From: CAYVZU01 sp964455935
Lineage (GTDB): Bacteria > Fibrobacterota > CAYVZU01
Length of the DNA stretch: 64,000 nucleotides
Direction of reading: 5' to 3'
Assembly: GCA_964455935.1 (NCBI GenBank)
Contig: CAYVZU010000003.1
Span: 1-64,000 of the forward strand
How positions within the stretch are numbered: the stretch's first letter is position 1; every line of letters starts with the position of its first letter. Made by a program: the position numbers and the translations under genes. The notes beneath the pieces were generated by a model that saw nothing but the letters and a program-made list of their open reading frames with translations, had not been told where the DNA came from and made no database searches. Positions 36,989 through 45,093 of the stretch are shown here, in pieces.

Positions 36989-37924
36989 ATGGATCTGGAA
37001 TCCAAAAAGAAACTTGCCGTTATCATCCCGATCTTCAGTGAGAGCGAGAGTATCGAGGAATTATTACGACGGCTTCGCACGGTTATGGATGGTCTTAAAA
37101 TCCCAAGCATTGTTTGCTTTGTTGATGACGGAAGCACAGATGACAGCCTGGCCAAAATCAAGGCGGCGGCGGTAACTGATAAGCGGATAAAATACCTTAG
37201 CTTCTCAAGAAATTTCGGCCACCAAACGGCAATTTTTGCGGGTTTAAAAGAAATAAATGCCGACGTATATGTTGTGATGGACGGGGATCTACAAGACCCG
37301 CCGGAAATGATTCCACGACTTTTGGCGAAATGGCAGGAAGGATTTGAGGTTGTTTATTGTATACGAAACAAGCGGCAAGAAGGCTTTCTCAAGCGGGCAG
37401 CCTACTCGGCTTTTTACAAATTTCTACACCTGGTTTCCTATTTGGACATTCCGCTCGATACAGGGGACTTCTGCTTGATGGGAAGTAGAGTGGTGGACCA
37501 GTTGAAGAAAATGGATGAGCATAATCATTTCGTGAGAGGCCTGCGTACGTGGATCGGGTACAGGCAAATTGGCATAAATTACGAACGTGATGGCCGATTT
37601 GCGGGCAAGTCAAAATATAGCTTTTGGAAACTGCTGAAGCTGGCTTACGATGGAATCATCTCATTCTCCTTTGCGCCCCTAAAGGCAACGGTAAACCTTG
37701 GCTTTATGATCTCATTCTTGTCCTTCGTTTCTGCCGGCTACCTTATTATTCGCAAGATATTATATGACATTCCGCTGGTGGGATGGACCTCAATCTTTGT
37801 CCTGGTCCTGTTTATTGGCGGGATTCAAATGCTGACCATTGGGATTCTGGGGGAATACATTGGACGAATTTTCGATGAAGTAAAGAAAAGGCCGCTCTAC
37901 CTTTTAAAGGAAAAGAGCGAGTAG
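36989..37924 (+). CDS. Polyprenyl-phosphate glycosyltransferase (ArnC/GtrB-like GT2)
   Basis: A 311-residue GT2 enzyme with LAVIIPIFSESESIEEL, VDDGSTDDSL, SRNFGHQTAIFAGL and MDGDLQDPPEMIP (catalytic aspartates), then RDGRFAGKSKYSFWKLLKLAYDGI before two C-terminal membrane helices. This is the architecture of enzymes that make undecaprenyl-phosphate-linked sugars on the cytosolic face. It begins one base after the stop of the GT-C enzyme, its probable partner. Both end just before the IS5-type insertion. Confidence 0.9.
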   Translation: MDLESKKKLAVIIPIFSESESIEELLRRLRTVMDGLKIPSIVCFVDDGSTDDSLAKIKAAAVTDKRIKYLSFSRNFGHQTAIFAGLKEINADVYVVMDGDLQDPPEMIPRLLAKWQEGFEVVYCIRNKRQEGFLKRAAYSAFYKFLHLVSYLDIPLDTGDFCLMGSRVVDQLKKMDEHNHFVRGLRTWIGYRQIGINYERDGRFAGKSKYSFWKLLKLAYDGIISFSFAPLKATVNLGFMISFLSFVSAGYLIIRKILYDIPLVGWTSIFVLVLFIGGIQMLTIGILGEYIGRIFDEVKKRPLYLLKEKSE

Positions 37925-38008
37925 GTTTCGCGCAAAAGCATACCGAATACAAGGGAAGTCACATTATTGGGCTGTTTCCCAAACTCGTTTTGAGCAGAGG
38001 GAAGTAAG

Positions 38009-39500
38009 ATAGTCGATCCTTAATAACTCTGTAACCTATTGAGAGATAAGGGAAACATCTCAAGAACTCCCCGAGAGGGACTTGCAAGGCAATGTATATT
38101 TTGGGTGAAAACCTTGCAGATTTCATAGGGAGAATCGAGATGAAAGGCGAAGGACCGAGGCGCGATCAGCAGCAGTTTTTGTTTCAAGGCTTGGAAGGGA
38201 TGCTCAACCCCCAACACCCGCTTTTCAAGTTGGCAAACACGTATCCGTGGACCAAACTGGAAGCGGATTTTGCGCAGTACTACTCGGAGATGGGCCGTCC
38301 GGCGAAGACGGTACGGCGGATGTGCGCGCTGCTGCTCTTGAAACAGATGTACGGGTTGGGCGATGAGACGATTGTAGAGGAGTGGATTGCGAACCCGTAC
38401 TACCAATACTTCAGTGGGGAGACCGAGTTTCAGTGGGAGTTTCCCTGCGATCCGTCGGACTTGGTGCATTTTCGCAAGCGGATTGGCGAAGAAGGCGTCA
38501 AGAAGGTTTTTGCCTATTCGGTGGCGATTCACGGGAAAGCAGCTCAAGAGGCGGTGGTGATTGCGGACACGACGGTACAGGAGAAGAACATTACCTTCCC
38601 CACGGACGTGAAGCTGTATCGCCGGATTGTAGAGCACTGTTGGCGGATTGCCGACCGGGAAGGACTCGTCTTACGTCAGCGCTACAGTCGGAAAGTGAAG
38701 GAGTGGATGTATGCGCAGCGGTTTCGCAATCATACCCGTAACTACCGGAAAGCTCTGAAAGCGCAGCGTAAACTCAAGACCATTGCCGGCCGCCTTACGC
38801 GGGATGTGTTTCGAAAACTGCCGGCGAAGCGCAGGTCCCTGTATGCATCGGAGCTGGAGATCTGCTTTGCGATTCTGCGTCAGAAGAAGAGTGATACGGA
38901 CAAGATCTACAGTGTTCATGAGCCGGACGTCTACTGCATGAGCAAGGGCAAGGAGCACAAGAAATACGAATTTGGCAATAAGGTTTCGTTCTTGAAGACC
39001 CAGAAGAGCGGCATCATTGTTGGTGCGTTATCTTTAGCCGAGAATGACTATGATGGTCATACCCTGGAACCGGCGCTGGCCCAATACGCGGAGTTGTACG
39101 AGCGGAACCCAGTCGAAGTGATCGCAGATCGAGGGTACAAAGGCAAGAGCAAGATTGGGGAAACCATTGTTTCGATACCAAGACCCCGAGACCGCAAGGA
39201 GATAAGCTACTACAAGCTCGAAAAGATCCGAAAGAAGTTCCGGTCTCGTTCCGCCATTGAGCCTGTGATTGGACATGTTAAATCGGACTGCGGATTAGGT
39301 CGAAATTATCTCAAAGGTGTGATTGGCGACACGATCAACGCGCTGCTTGCGGCCGCTGCCTTCAATCTCCGCAAGTGGCTGCGGAGGACGAGGGCCTTTT
39401 TTGTGTCGTTCTGTTGGGCACTACTGACAGCCATGAATCCGTGGAGTACCGGACCAGGCATAGCGCTTAGCCCGAAAGTGGCTTTCTAAGGATCTACTAA
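38009..39500 (+). mobile_element. IS5-type insertion sequence
   Basis: The ends match at 12 of 14 bases as inverted repeats: ATAGTCGATCCTTA (38009-38022) and TAAGGATCTACTAA (39487-39500, the complement of TTAGTAGATCCTTA). One intact transposase fills the interior. Target duplications are not evident. It separates the GtrB-like gene from the methyltransferase gene 18 bases beyond its right end and probably dampens read-through. Confidence 0.75.
38092..39489 (+). CDS. IS5-family transposase
   Basis: A 465-residue DDE transposase. An N-terminal DUF772-like region (KTVRRMCALLLLKQMYGLGDE) leads to the catalytic core: Asp in VVIADTTVQEKNITFP, Asp in EVIADRGYKGKS and Glu in RSAIEPVIGHVKSDCGLGRNYLKG. 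It is full length and uninterrupted, so the element may still be active. An internal ATG at 38140 has a better ribosome-binding site (GGGAG) than the first ATG at 38092. Confidence 0.92.
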   Translation: MYILGENLADFIGRIEMKGEGPRRDQQQFLFQGLEGMLNPQHPLFKLANTYPWTKLEADFAQYYSEMGRPAKTVRRMCALLLLKQMYGLGDETIVEEWIANPYYQYFSGETEFQWEFPCDPSDLVHFRKRIGEEGVKKVFAYSVAIHGKAAQEAVVIADTTVQEKNITFPTDVKLYRRIVEHCWRIADREGLVLRQRYSRKVKEWMYAQRFRNHTRNYRKALKAQRKLKTIAGRLTRDVFRKLPAKRRSLYASELEICFAILRQKKSDTDKIYSVHEPDVYCMSKGKEHKKYEFGNKVSFLKTQKSGIIVGALSLAENDYDGHTLEPALAQYAELYERNPVEVIADRGYKGKSKIGETIVSIPRPRDRKEISYYKLEKIRKKFRSRSAIEPVIGHVKSDCGLGRNYLKGVIGDTINALLAAAAFNLRKWLRRTRAFFVSFCWALLTAMNPWSTGPGIALSPKVAF

Positions 39501-39517
39501 GATATTGGCGGAGAAGT

Positions 39518-40282
39518 ATGCTCCCGGATTTCTATAAAGAACTTTTCCATCTTGAAAAGAATCATTGGTGGTGGATTGCGAGACGAAATCTGATCTGCCA
39601 CCTAATTGGAAAACTGGGGATGCAGGGAAAGGGATTGGATGTTGGTTGCGGCGCAGGGCTGAATTTGGCTCTTTTCCCTGACAACGAGAAAGCCATTGGT
39701 TTCGATTTAAATTTGGATGCTTTGAAATATGCTTCGCTGAATATGATTGAGCACAGAAAAGCACCCCTGCTATTTCAAGGACGCATCGAAAGCATGCCAT
39801 TTCGGGAAGGAAGCTTCGATTTCGTTACCGCACTGGATATTCTTGAGCATCTGGAAAATGATTTGTTTGCGCTCCGTAAGATGAAGGAAGTTGTAAAAAA
39901 GGGCGGCCTGATCGTCCTTACGGTTCCGGCACACCAATGGATGTGGGGGAATGTTGACCGCATTGGTTTCCACAAAAGGCGGTACAGCGCCAAGGCATTT
40001 CGAAAACTCATTGCGGAAAGCGGAATGAAGAGCATTAATCTGTTCGGTTTTAATTCGGCCCTCTTTTTCCCGATATCACTTGTTCGGCTTTTCCATAGAG
40101 CGACCGACAAGCTGTTGGGGCCGGGCCAACAAGATCTATCGCGGAACGATTTTCGTTTTGCTGTCCCAAAGCCATTTCTCCGTTTGCTTCATACGCTGTT
40201 TATTTTGGAATTCAGGTATTTGACACCTTTCTGGCCGTTTGCGTGGGGTGTTTCTTTTTGTGCGGTGCTAAGGAATGAATAA
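39518..40282 (+). CDS. Class I SAM-dependent methyltransferase
   Basis: A 254-residue protein with motif I LDVGCGAGLNLALF, an acidic residue closing strand 2 (GFDLNLDALKYA), FDFVTALDILEHLEND at motif IV and KKGGLIVLTVPAHQWMWG after it, as in family-11 type methyltransferases. It probably methylates a sugar or lipid intermediate of the polysaccharide pathway. It overlaps the following acyltransferase gene by eight bases. Confidence 0.88.
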   Translation: MLPDFYKELFHLEKNHWWWIARRNLICHLIGKLGMQGKGLDVGCGAGLNLALFPDNEKAIGFDLNLDALKYASLNMIEHRKAPLLFQGRIESMPFREGSFDFVTALDILEHLENDLFALRKMKEVVKKGGLIVLTVPAHQWMWGNVDRIGFHKRRYSAKAFRKLIAESGMKSINLFGFNSALFFPISLVRLFHRATDKLLGPGQQDLSRNDFRFAVPKPFLRLLHTLFILEFRYLTPFWPFAWGVSFCAVLRNE

Positions 40283-40964
40283 ACGAGGCGAAATGCTGGT
40301 ACGAAAATACGGCCGCAACTTGTGGCACTATATGACCTTTCATGCCTTCTGGTGTCTGCTAAAGAACATTCCTTCACCAATTGGATTTCTCCTGCGAAGC
40401 TTTTTTCTGAACCTATGTCAAAGCGCGAACGGCTTCGTGGGAACCGAAACTCGTGTCGATCTGCGGAATATCCGAAGCATCTCCCTCGCCAACAATTGCT
40501 TTATCGAAAGCCTGGCCGAGATCAACGGAATGAATGGCCTGATAAAGATTGGGGAGCGCGCCTATGTTGGCCGAGGCACTATTATCAATTGCTATGATTA
40601 TCTTAATCGGGGTAAAGCGGCCATTTCTATTGGGGCGAGGTTTTACTGCGGGGAATACTGCAATATCCGGGGGCAGGGACCGGTGCATATCGGCGATGAT
40701 GTACTGCTTTCGCCGTATGTGGGAATATTTCCTGTGGACCATGGTTTTGCCGATCCCTTGCGGCCCAAAAACCAACAGGAGATCAAGGCCACCGGTATAC
40801 GCATTGGAAATGATGTATGGATCGGCGCCCATTCAACGGTTGTGGATGGGGTGGAAATAGGAGATGGCGCCATCATCGGTGCCGGGTCAGTGGTGCGGGG
40901 AAAACTTGAGCCTCATTGTCTATATGCGGGGGTTCCGGCGCGGCTTGTACGGACTCTGCAATAG
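40275..40964 (+). CDS. Hexapeptide-repeat acyltransferase (LbH family)
   Basis: A 229-residue protein with left-handed beta-helix hexapeptide repeats from about residue 55 to 220 (LIKIGERAYVGRGTIIN, VHIGDDVLLSPYVGI, IRIGNDVWIGAHSTVVDGV, IGDGAIIGAGSVV). The catalytic histidine is likely in PVDHGFADP, matching WcaF/maa-type O-acetyltransferases. An ATG at 40293 with GAGG upstream is an alternative start. It likely decorates the surface polysaccharide. Confidence 0.88.
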   Translation: MNKRGEMLVRKYGRNLWHYMTFHAFWCLLKNIPSPIGFLLRSFFLNLCQSANGFVGTETRVDLRNIRSISLANNCFIESLAEINGMNGLIKIGERAYVGRGTIINCYDYLNRGKAAISIGARFYCGEYCNIRGQGPVHIGDDVLLSPYVGIFPVDHGFADPLRPKNQQEIKATGIRIGNDVWIGAHSTVVDGVEIGDGAIIGAGSVVRGKLEPHCLYAGVPARLVRTLQ

Positions 40965-41113
40965 TTCGATTTGCCTCTCTGGTCAGCCGGAGCTTTATAT
41001 ATTCAGAAAAGGGCAACCTTGGGGAGTGAAAAGGGCATCTGCCTGCATTAAGGGGAGCTTGAGATATTTCCTCCGATTGATTAGAAATGGACGATAGGGA
41101 AGGATAGCCACTA

Positions 41114-42991
41114 ATGTGCGGCATTGCCGGAATTCTGCGTCTCGACGGCCAACGCGCGGATATTCAGGAATTATTGACAATGCGGGCCACGCTGAACCAC
41201 CGTGGACCGGATGGCGAGGGGCTATGGCAAGCGCATAACGCCACAACTTCGGTAGCTTTTGGACATACCCGTTTGGCCATTATTGACCTGAGCGAAACCG
41301 GAAAGCAGCCCATGGTTAGCTCAGACGAAAAGTATTGCATCACTTATAACGGGGAGATCTACAATTACATGGAACTCCGGAAGGAGCTGAAAGCGCTCGG
41401 GCATGAATTTGTCGGTCATAGCGACACTGAGGTACTCCTGGCAGCGTTTCGCCAGTGGGGAGAAGGATGCTTGTTGCGTTTGAATGGCATGTTCGCGTTT
41501 GCCATTTGGGATGTTGCACGAAACGCCCTGTTTTGTGCTAGAGATCGTTTGGGCATCAAGCCTTTTTATTATTCCCATTTTGGCAAGGTGTTTCGTTTCG
41601 CCTCTGAAGCAAAAGCGCTGCGGAAGGTTGCCGGCATCTCCCACGCTCCTGATTCAACCACTGTCTACGATTACCTCAGCCTGGGATTAATGCATCACGA
41701 TGAACGCTCTTTCTTTTCAGGTATTCACCAATTGCCAGCGGGGTGCAGCCTTTGGGTGAGTTGTTCCGGTCCTTCACCGATGCGCTATTGGCAGCTTTCG
41801 GAGTCCGCTGCGGGACAGAGTGCCTTGGCTGTAGAAGAATTGGAATACCTGCTGAATGACGCAGTACGCCTGTGCTTGAGAAGCGACGTGCCGGTTGGGG
41901 TATTGCTGTCCGGTGGTCTGGATTCCTCCTCCGTTGCGGCGCTCGCTGCCAGACACCACCCTGGACGCTTGCAGGCTTTTTCGCTTGCCTATGATGATGC
42001 AGCGTCTGACGAGTCGAGTTACGCCGCAGCGGCAGCGAAGCGCTGTGGTGCCGAGCTCCATCTGCTTAAGCCGAAAGGCCACGGTTTATGGAAAGAGTTG
42101 GATGCCCTGATTGCCGCCCAGGATGCTCCCACCCATGCTCCTGAGGTATATGCCAATTGGTGCATGATGCGTGCTGTTGCAGGCCGAGGTATGAAAGTAT
42201 TGTTGTCCGGCCAGGGTGGTGACGAGTTGTTCGGCGGCTACAATTGGTATGCCAAGCACTTATTCGTGTCGCTGCTTCACCAAGCACGTATGCTCGAACT
42301 GGCTCGCGAGTTAAGAGATCTGCCCGTCTTCTTTCCTAACAACATGACAAGGAGCCGTTCTGTCCTTTTGGCCTCCATGGGGCACGCCATGCTTCCCATC
42401 AGAGCCAAATTGATGCTTAAGCCTGAATTGCGGGGGATGCGCGACCTGTTGCGTGGTGAGTTTCGGAAACGCATGGTCGAAAGAGACATGCCCAATTTAA
42501 GGATGCTCGACCCCGGCCGTTTGGAGGAAAAGACCCAAAACGACCTGTTGTATTGCAATGTGCCCCAGTTTCTGCATTATGAAGATTCCAATGCAATGGC
42601 CTTTGGCATAGAGGAACGTGTGCCATTGCTGGATCACCGCTTGGTCGAGTGGGCGCACAAATTGGCCGTCCATTGGAAGATTCACGGTGGGATGACAAAG
42701 TACCCCCTTCGGCAAGTCATGAGAAAACTGTTGCCTGAAAAAATCACCGAACGTAGGGACAAAATGGGCTTGTCCGCCCCACGTGAAATGTGGCTGCGTG
42801 AGGAACTGCGATCAGAGATAGAGTCCATGTTCAAGGGAAATTGTCGGATTTACCAGGAGTGGATCGACCGTAGAAAATTCCTTACGGAACTGGACCGCTA
42901 TATGAATAAAGAAAAAACACATCTGTCGCGCTTGCTATGGAGATGCATAAATCTGNNNNNNNNNNAGAAATGGTTGTTACTCTACGGATAA
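41114..42991 (+). CDS. asnB: Asparagine synthase (glutamine-hydrolysing)-like amidotransferase, with an assembly gap near its end
   Basis: A protein of about 625 residues. The N-terminal class II glutaminase starts MCGIAGI with the nucleophile Cys2, then NHRGPDGEG and YNGEIYNY; the C-terminal synthetase has the PP-loop LLSGGLDSSSVAAL and SGQGGDELFGGYNW. Homologues in polysaccharide clusters are thought to amidate or otherwise modify sugar carboxylates. The run of 10 Ns at 42956-42965 falls about ten codons from the end, so the last residues (KWLLLYG) and the true length are uncertain. Confidence 0.88.
   Translation: MCGIAGILRLDGQRADIQELLTMRATLNHRGPDGEGLWQAHNATTSVAFGHTRLAIIDLSETGKQPMVSSDEKYCITYNGEIYNYMELRKELKALGHEFVGHSDTEVLLAAFRQWGEGCLLRLNGMFAFAIWDVARNALFCARDRLGIKPFYYSHFGKVFRFASEAKALRKVAGISHAPDSTTVYDYLSLGLMHHDERSFFSGIHQLPAGCSLWVSCSGPSPMRYWQLSESAAGQSALAVEELEYLLNDAVRLCLRSDVPVGVLLSGGLDSSSVAALAARHHPGRLQAFSLAYDDAASDESSYAAAAAKRCGAELHLLKPKGHGLWKELDALIAAQDAPTHAPEVYANWCMMRAVAGRGMKVLLSGQGGDELFGGYNWYAKHLFVSLLHQARMLELARELRDLPVFFPNNMTRSRSVLLASMGHAMLPIRAKLMLKPELRGMRDLLRGEFRKRMVERDMPNLRMLDPGRLEEKTQNDLLYCNVPQFLHYEDSNAMAFGIEERVPLLDHRLVEWAHKLAVHWKIHGGMTKYPLRQVMRKLLPEKITERRDKMGLSAPREMWLREELRSEIESMFKGNCRIYQEWIDRRKFLTELDRYMNKEKTHLSRLLWRCINLXXXXKWLLLYG
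42956..42965. other. Assembly gap (10 Ns)
   Basis: Ten consecutive Ns interrupt the 3' end of the asparagine-synthase-like gene. A fixed round number usually marks a scaffold join of unknown true size, so the physical link between sequences left and right of this point rests on scaffolding. Confidence 0.98.
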
Positions 42992-43001
42992 GGGGCTTCG
43001 T

Positions 43002-44207
43002 ATGAGAATTCTGCATTTCAGTCACTGCAACCTGGGCAGCACCGAGGCTTCGACAGCACACGTTATGGAATTTGCCGAACGACTGGCCAGGCGGGGGCAC
43101 TGCGTGCGGGTCGTCACTCCCAGGAAGGGAAAGCATTATGCGAATCCGACTTCCTGCGAGATGCACTATTTTCCCATTTTGCATTTGAAGGGGCTACGGC
43201 AGATTTCCGCCGTGCTGTCCGGATTTATTACATTGATATGGCTAAAGTTGCGCTGGCGGCCGGATTGTCTCTATATACGCCGTCTGCCGCTTGACCCCTT
43301 GCCAGGTGCGTTTGCCTGGTTGACCCGTACGCCCCTGATCACTGAAACGAACGGACAGGTGGAGATTTGTGAATATGAAGTTCCTATGCATGTCTTATGG
43401 TTGCGTTTCTGGTACCCACTGTTGCTGACTTTCGAACGTGTTTTGTTTGCGAACTCTTTTGCGGTAACCGCCGACGGTCAACAGCGCCTGGAAACCTTCC
43501 GGCGTCGATATCCAGCTTGGACAGGGCGGTTTCACCGGGTGCTTTCGGGAGGTATCGATCTCGATCGCTTCCGCAAGGTGGACAAGATCCAAGCCAGACA
43601 GGAATTGGGCTTGCCGCTCGATCGGAAAATCCTGATTTGGGTCGGTACGATCTTTGCGTGGAGCGGTTTGGAAGTGCTTCTTGATGCTGCCGAGCATATT
43701 ATTAGGATGCGAGCGGATGTGGATATCCTCATTGTCGGTGACGGATCGGAACGCAAACGCTTTATGCGAATTGCCGCAGAAAAGAGTTTGACTCAGAGGG
43801 TGCGCTTCACCGGATATATTCCGACTTCGGACTTGTATCGCTGGCTTTCGGCCAGTGATGTTGCTCTGGCGCCTTACACTCGATTGCGCCTGGATCGTGA
43901 AGATTTCACCTCCTACAAAATATTTGAATATCTTGCCTGCGGATTGCCTGTTGTCTGTTCCTATGAGAAAGGCAAAAGCAATATTAGCTACGTGCGTGAG
44001 TACGATTTAGGCGCCACGGTACCGCCCGAGGATGTTCATGCCTTTTCCGCGGCGGTGAAGCAGGTGCTGGAGAATGACTTTTATTTCTGCGATGATTTCG
44101 TTAAACGGGCCAGAACAATATTGTGGGAAATCGGTGTCACTTGGGACGGCCTGGTCGATCAGGTAGAAGGGCTCTGTCAGGCAGCAACGGAAAAAAAGAT
44201 CCATTAG
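43002..44207 (+). CDS. Glycosyltransferase family 4
   Basis: A 401-residue GT4 enzyme: RILHFSHCNLGSTEASTAHVMEFAERL, CLYIRRLPLDPLPGAFAWL, TETNGQVEIC, donor domain KILIWVGTIFAWSGLEVLLDAA, DILIVGDGSERK and ALAPYTRLRLDREDFTSYKIFEYLACGLPVV. It lies 10 bases after the asparagine-synthase-like gene and 44 bases before a methyltransferase, in one rightward run. Specificity is unknown. Confidence 0.9.
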   Translation: MRILHFSHCNLGSTEASTAHVMEFAERLARRGHCVRVVTPRKGKHYANPTSCEMHYFPILHLKGLRQISAVLSGFITLIWLKLRWRPDCLYIRRLPLDPLPGAFAWLTRTPLITETNGQVEICEYEVPMHVLWLRFWYPLLLTFERVLFANSFAVTADGQQRLETFRRRYPAWTGRFHRVLSGGIDLDRFRKVDKIQARQELGLPLDRKILIWVGTIFAWSGLEVLLDAAEHIIRMRADVDILIVGDGSERKRFMRIAAEKSLTQRVRFTGYIPTSDLYRWLSASDVALAPYTRLRLDREDFTSYKIFEYLACGLPVVCSYEKGKSNISYVREYDLGATVPPEDVHAFSAAVKQVLENDFYFCDDFVKRARTILWEIGVTWDGLVDQVEGLCQAATEKKIH

Positions 44208-44251
44208 CCACCCGGTCCGAGGGCTTAGGACAAAAACGGAGGGAACAGGAT

Positions 44252-44920
44252 ATGGCAGATAATTACTACGTGCAGGAACATCTCGAATACACGACCTCGC
44301 AAGCGACCAGACCTGGCTGGCGCACGCGGTACGAATTTGCGCTCCGATATATTCGGGAAAGCGACACGGTTTTGGATTGCGCCTGCGGATTGGGTGAAAA
44401 CACACAGATGATATCTCAGGGTTGTCGCAAGGTGATCGGAGTTGATATAGACGGTCATTTCATAACGCACAACAAGGCTAAATGGCCCGAAATCGAATAC
44501 CACTGCTGCGACGTCACAAAGGCATTGCCATTCGCAGATAATGCTTTTGACGTGGTGGTCTCCATAGAGACACTGGAGCATTTGCCAACTTTAGCATCCG
44601 TCGAGAGTGCATTAAGGAATTTCCATCGGGTTCTCAAGCCTGGAGGGACAATCATCGCAAGCAGCCCAAGCCGGGAAATTTCCGGGACCGTTCCCATTTT
44701 TGTTCTGACGAAGCTGTGGTTTAGGAGACTTCTGGGATCGTTCGGAAACCAGCAAGCGACTTGGCACGGACACTACCGTCATTGGACGCCCGATGCTTTC
44801 TCCCGACTATTCAGTGCCAATTTTGATAACATTTCTCTGTTCGGTCAACATCATGATGGAATTAGTAGCAACTTGCGTCAAGCCCCCTATCTTTTGGCGG
44901 TGGGCAAGAAGCGGATTTAG
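44252..44920 (+). CDS. Class I SAM-dependent methyltransferase
   Basis: A 222-residue protein: RTRYEFALRYIRESDTVLDCACGLGENTQMI contains motif I, VIGVDIDG closes strand 2, FDVVVSIETLEHL is motif IV and RVLKPGGTIIASSPS follows. The ATG at 44252 has GGAGGGA upstream. By context it acts on a sugar or glycolipid; the target is unknown. Confidence 0.88.
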   Translation: MADNYYVQEHLEYTTSQATRPGWRTRYEFALRYIRESDTVLDCACGLGENTQMISQGCRKVIGVDIDGHFITHNKAKWPEIEYHCCDVTKALPFADNAFDVVVSIETLEHLPTLASVESALRNFHRVLKPGGTIIASSPSREISGTVPIFVLTKLWFRRLLGSFGNQQATWHGHYRHWTPDAFSRLFSANFDNISLFGQHHDGISSNLRQAPYLLAVGKKRI

Positions 44921-44937
44921 AAGGATTGGGATGTGCC

Positions 44938-45093
44938 ATGTTGCCGTCGGAGCTGTATCCATTGCGGTCCTCCTTTTCTGTGAAGCGTTCCGATTGGGGT
45001 TTGGGGCCGGCGGATGCAATAAATGCTGAGCAAACGCAAATGAAAAAGCTTGCTGAGAAAACCATGGTGGTCATTCCCGGGCTGGTGAAGTAA
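44938..45093 (+). CDS. Small hypothetical ORF translationally coupled to asnB2
   Basis: A 51-residue frame begins ATG TTG CCG and reads PSELYPLRSSFSVKRSDWGL, then GPADAINAEQTQMKKLAEKT and MVVIPGLVK. Its stop overlaps the next gene's start (TAATG). AAGGATTGGG lies upstream. It fills almost all of the space between the methyltransferase and the second asparagine-synthase-like gene, and that gene has no other ribosome-binding site. No family is recognised; it could be the tail of a deleted gene kept for coupling. Confidence 0.4.
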   Translation: MLPSELYPLRSSFSVKRSDWGLGPADAINAEQTQMKKLAEKTMVVIPGLVK

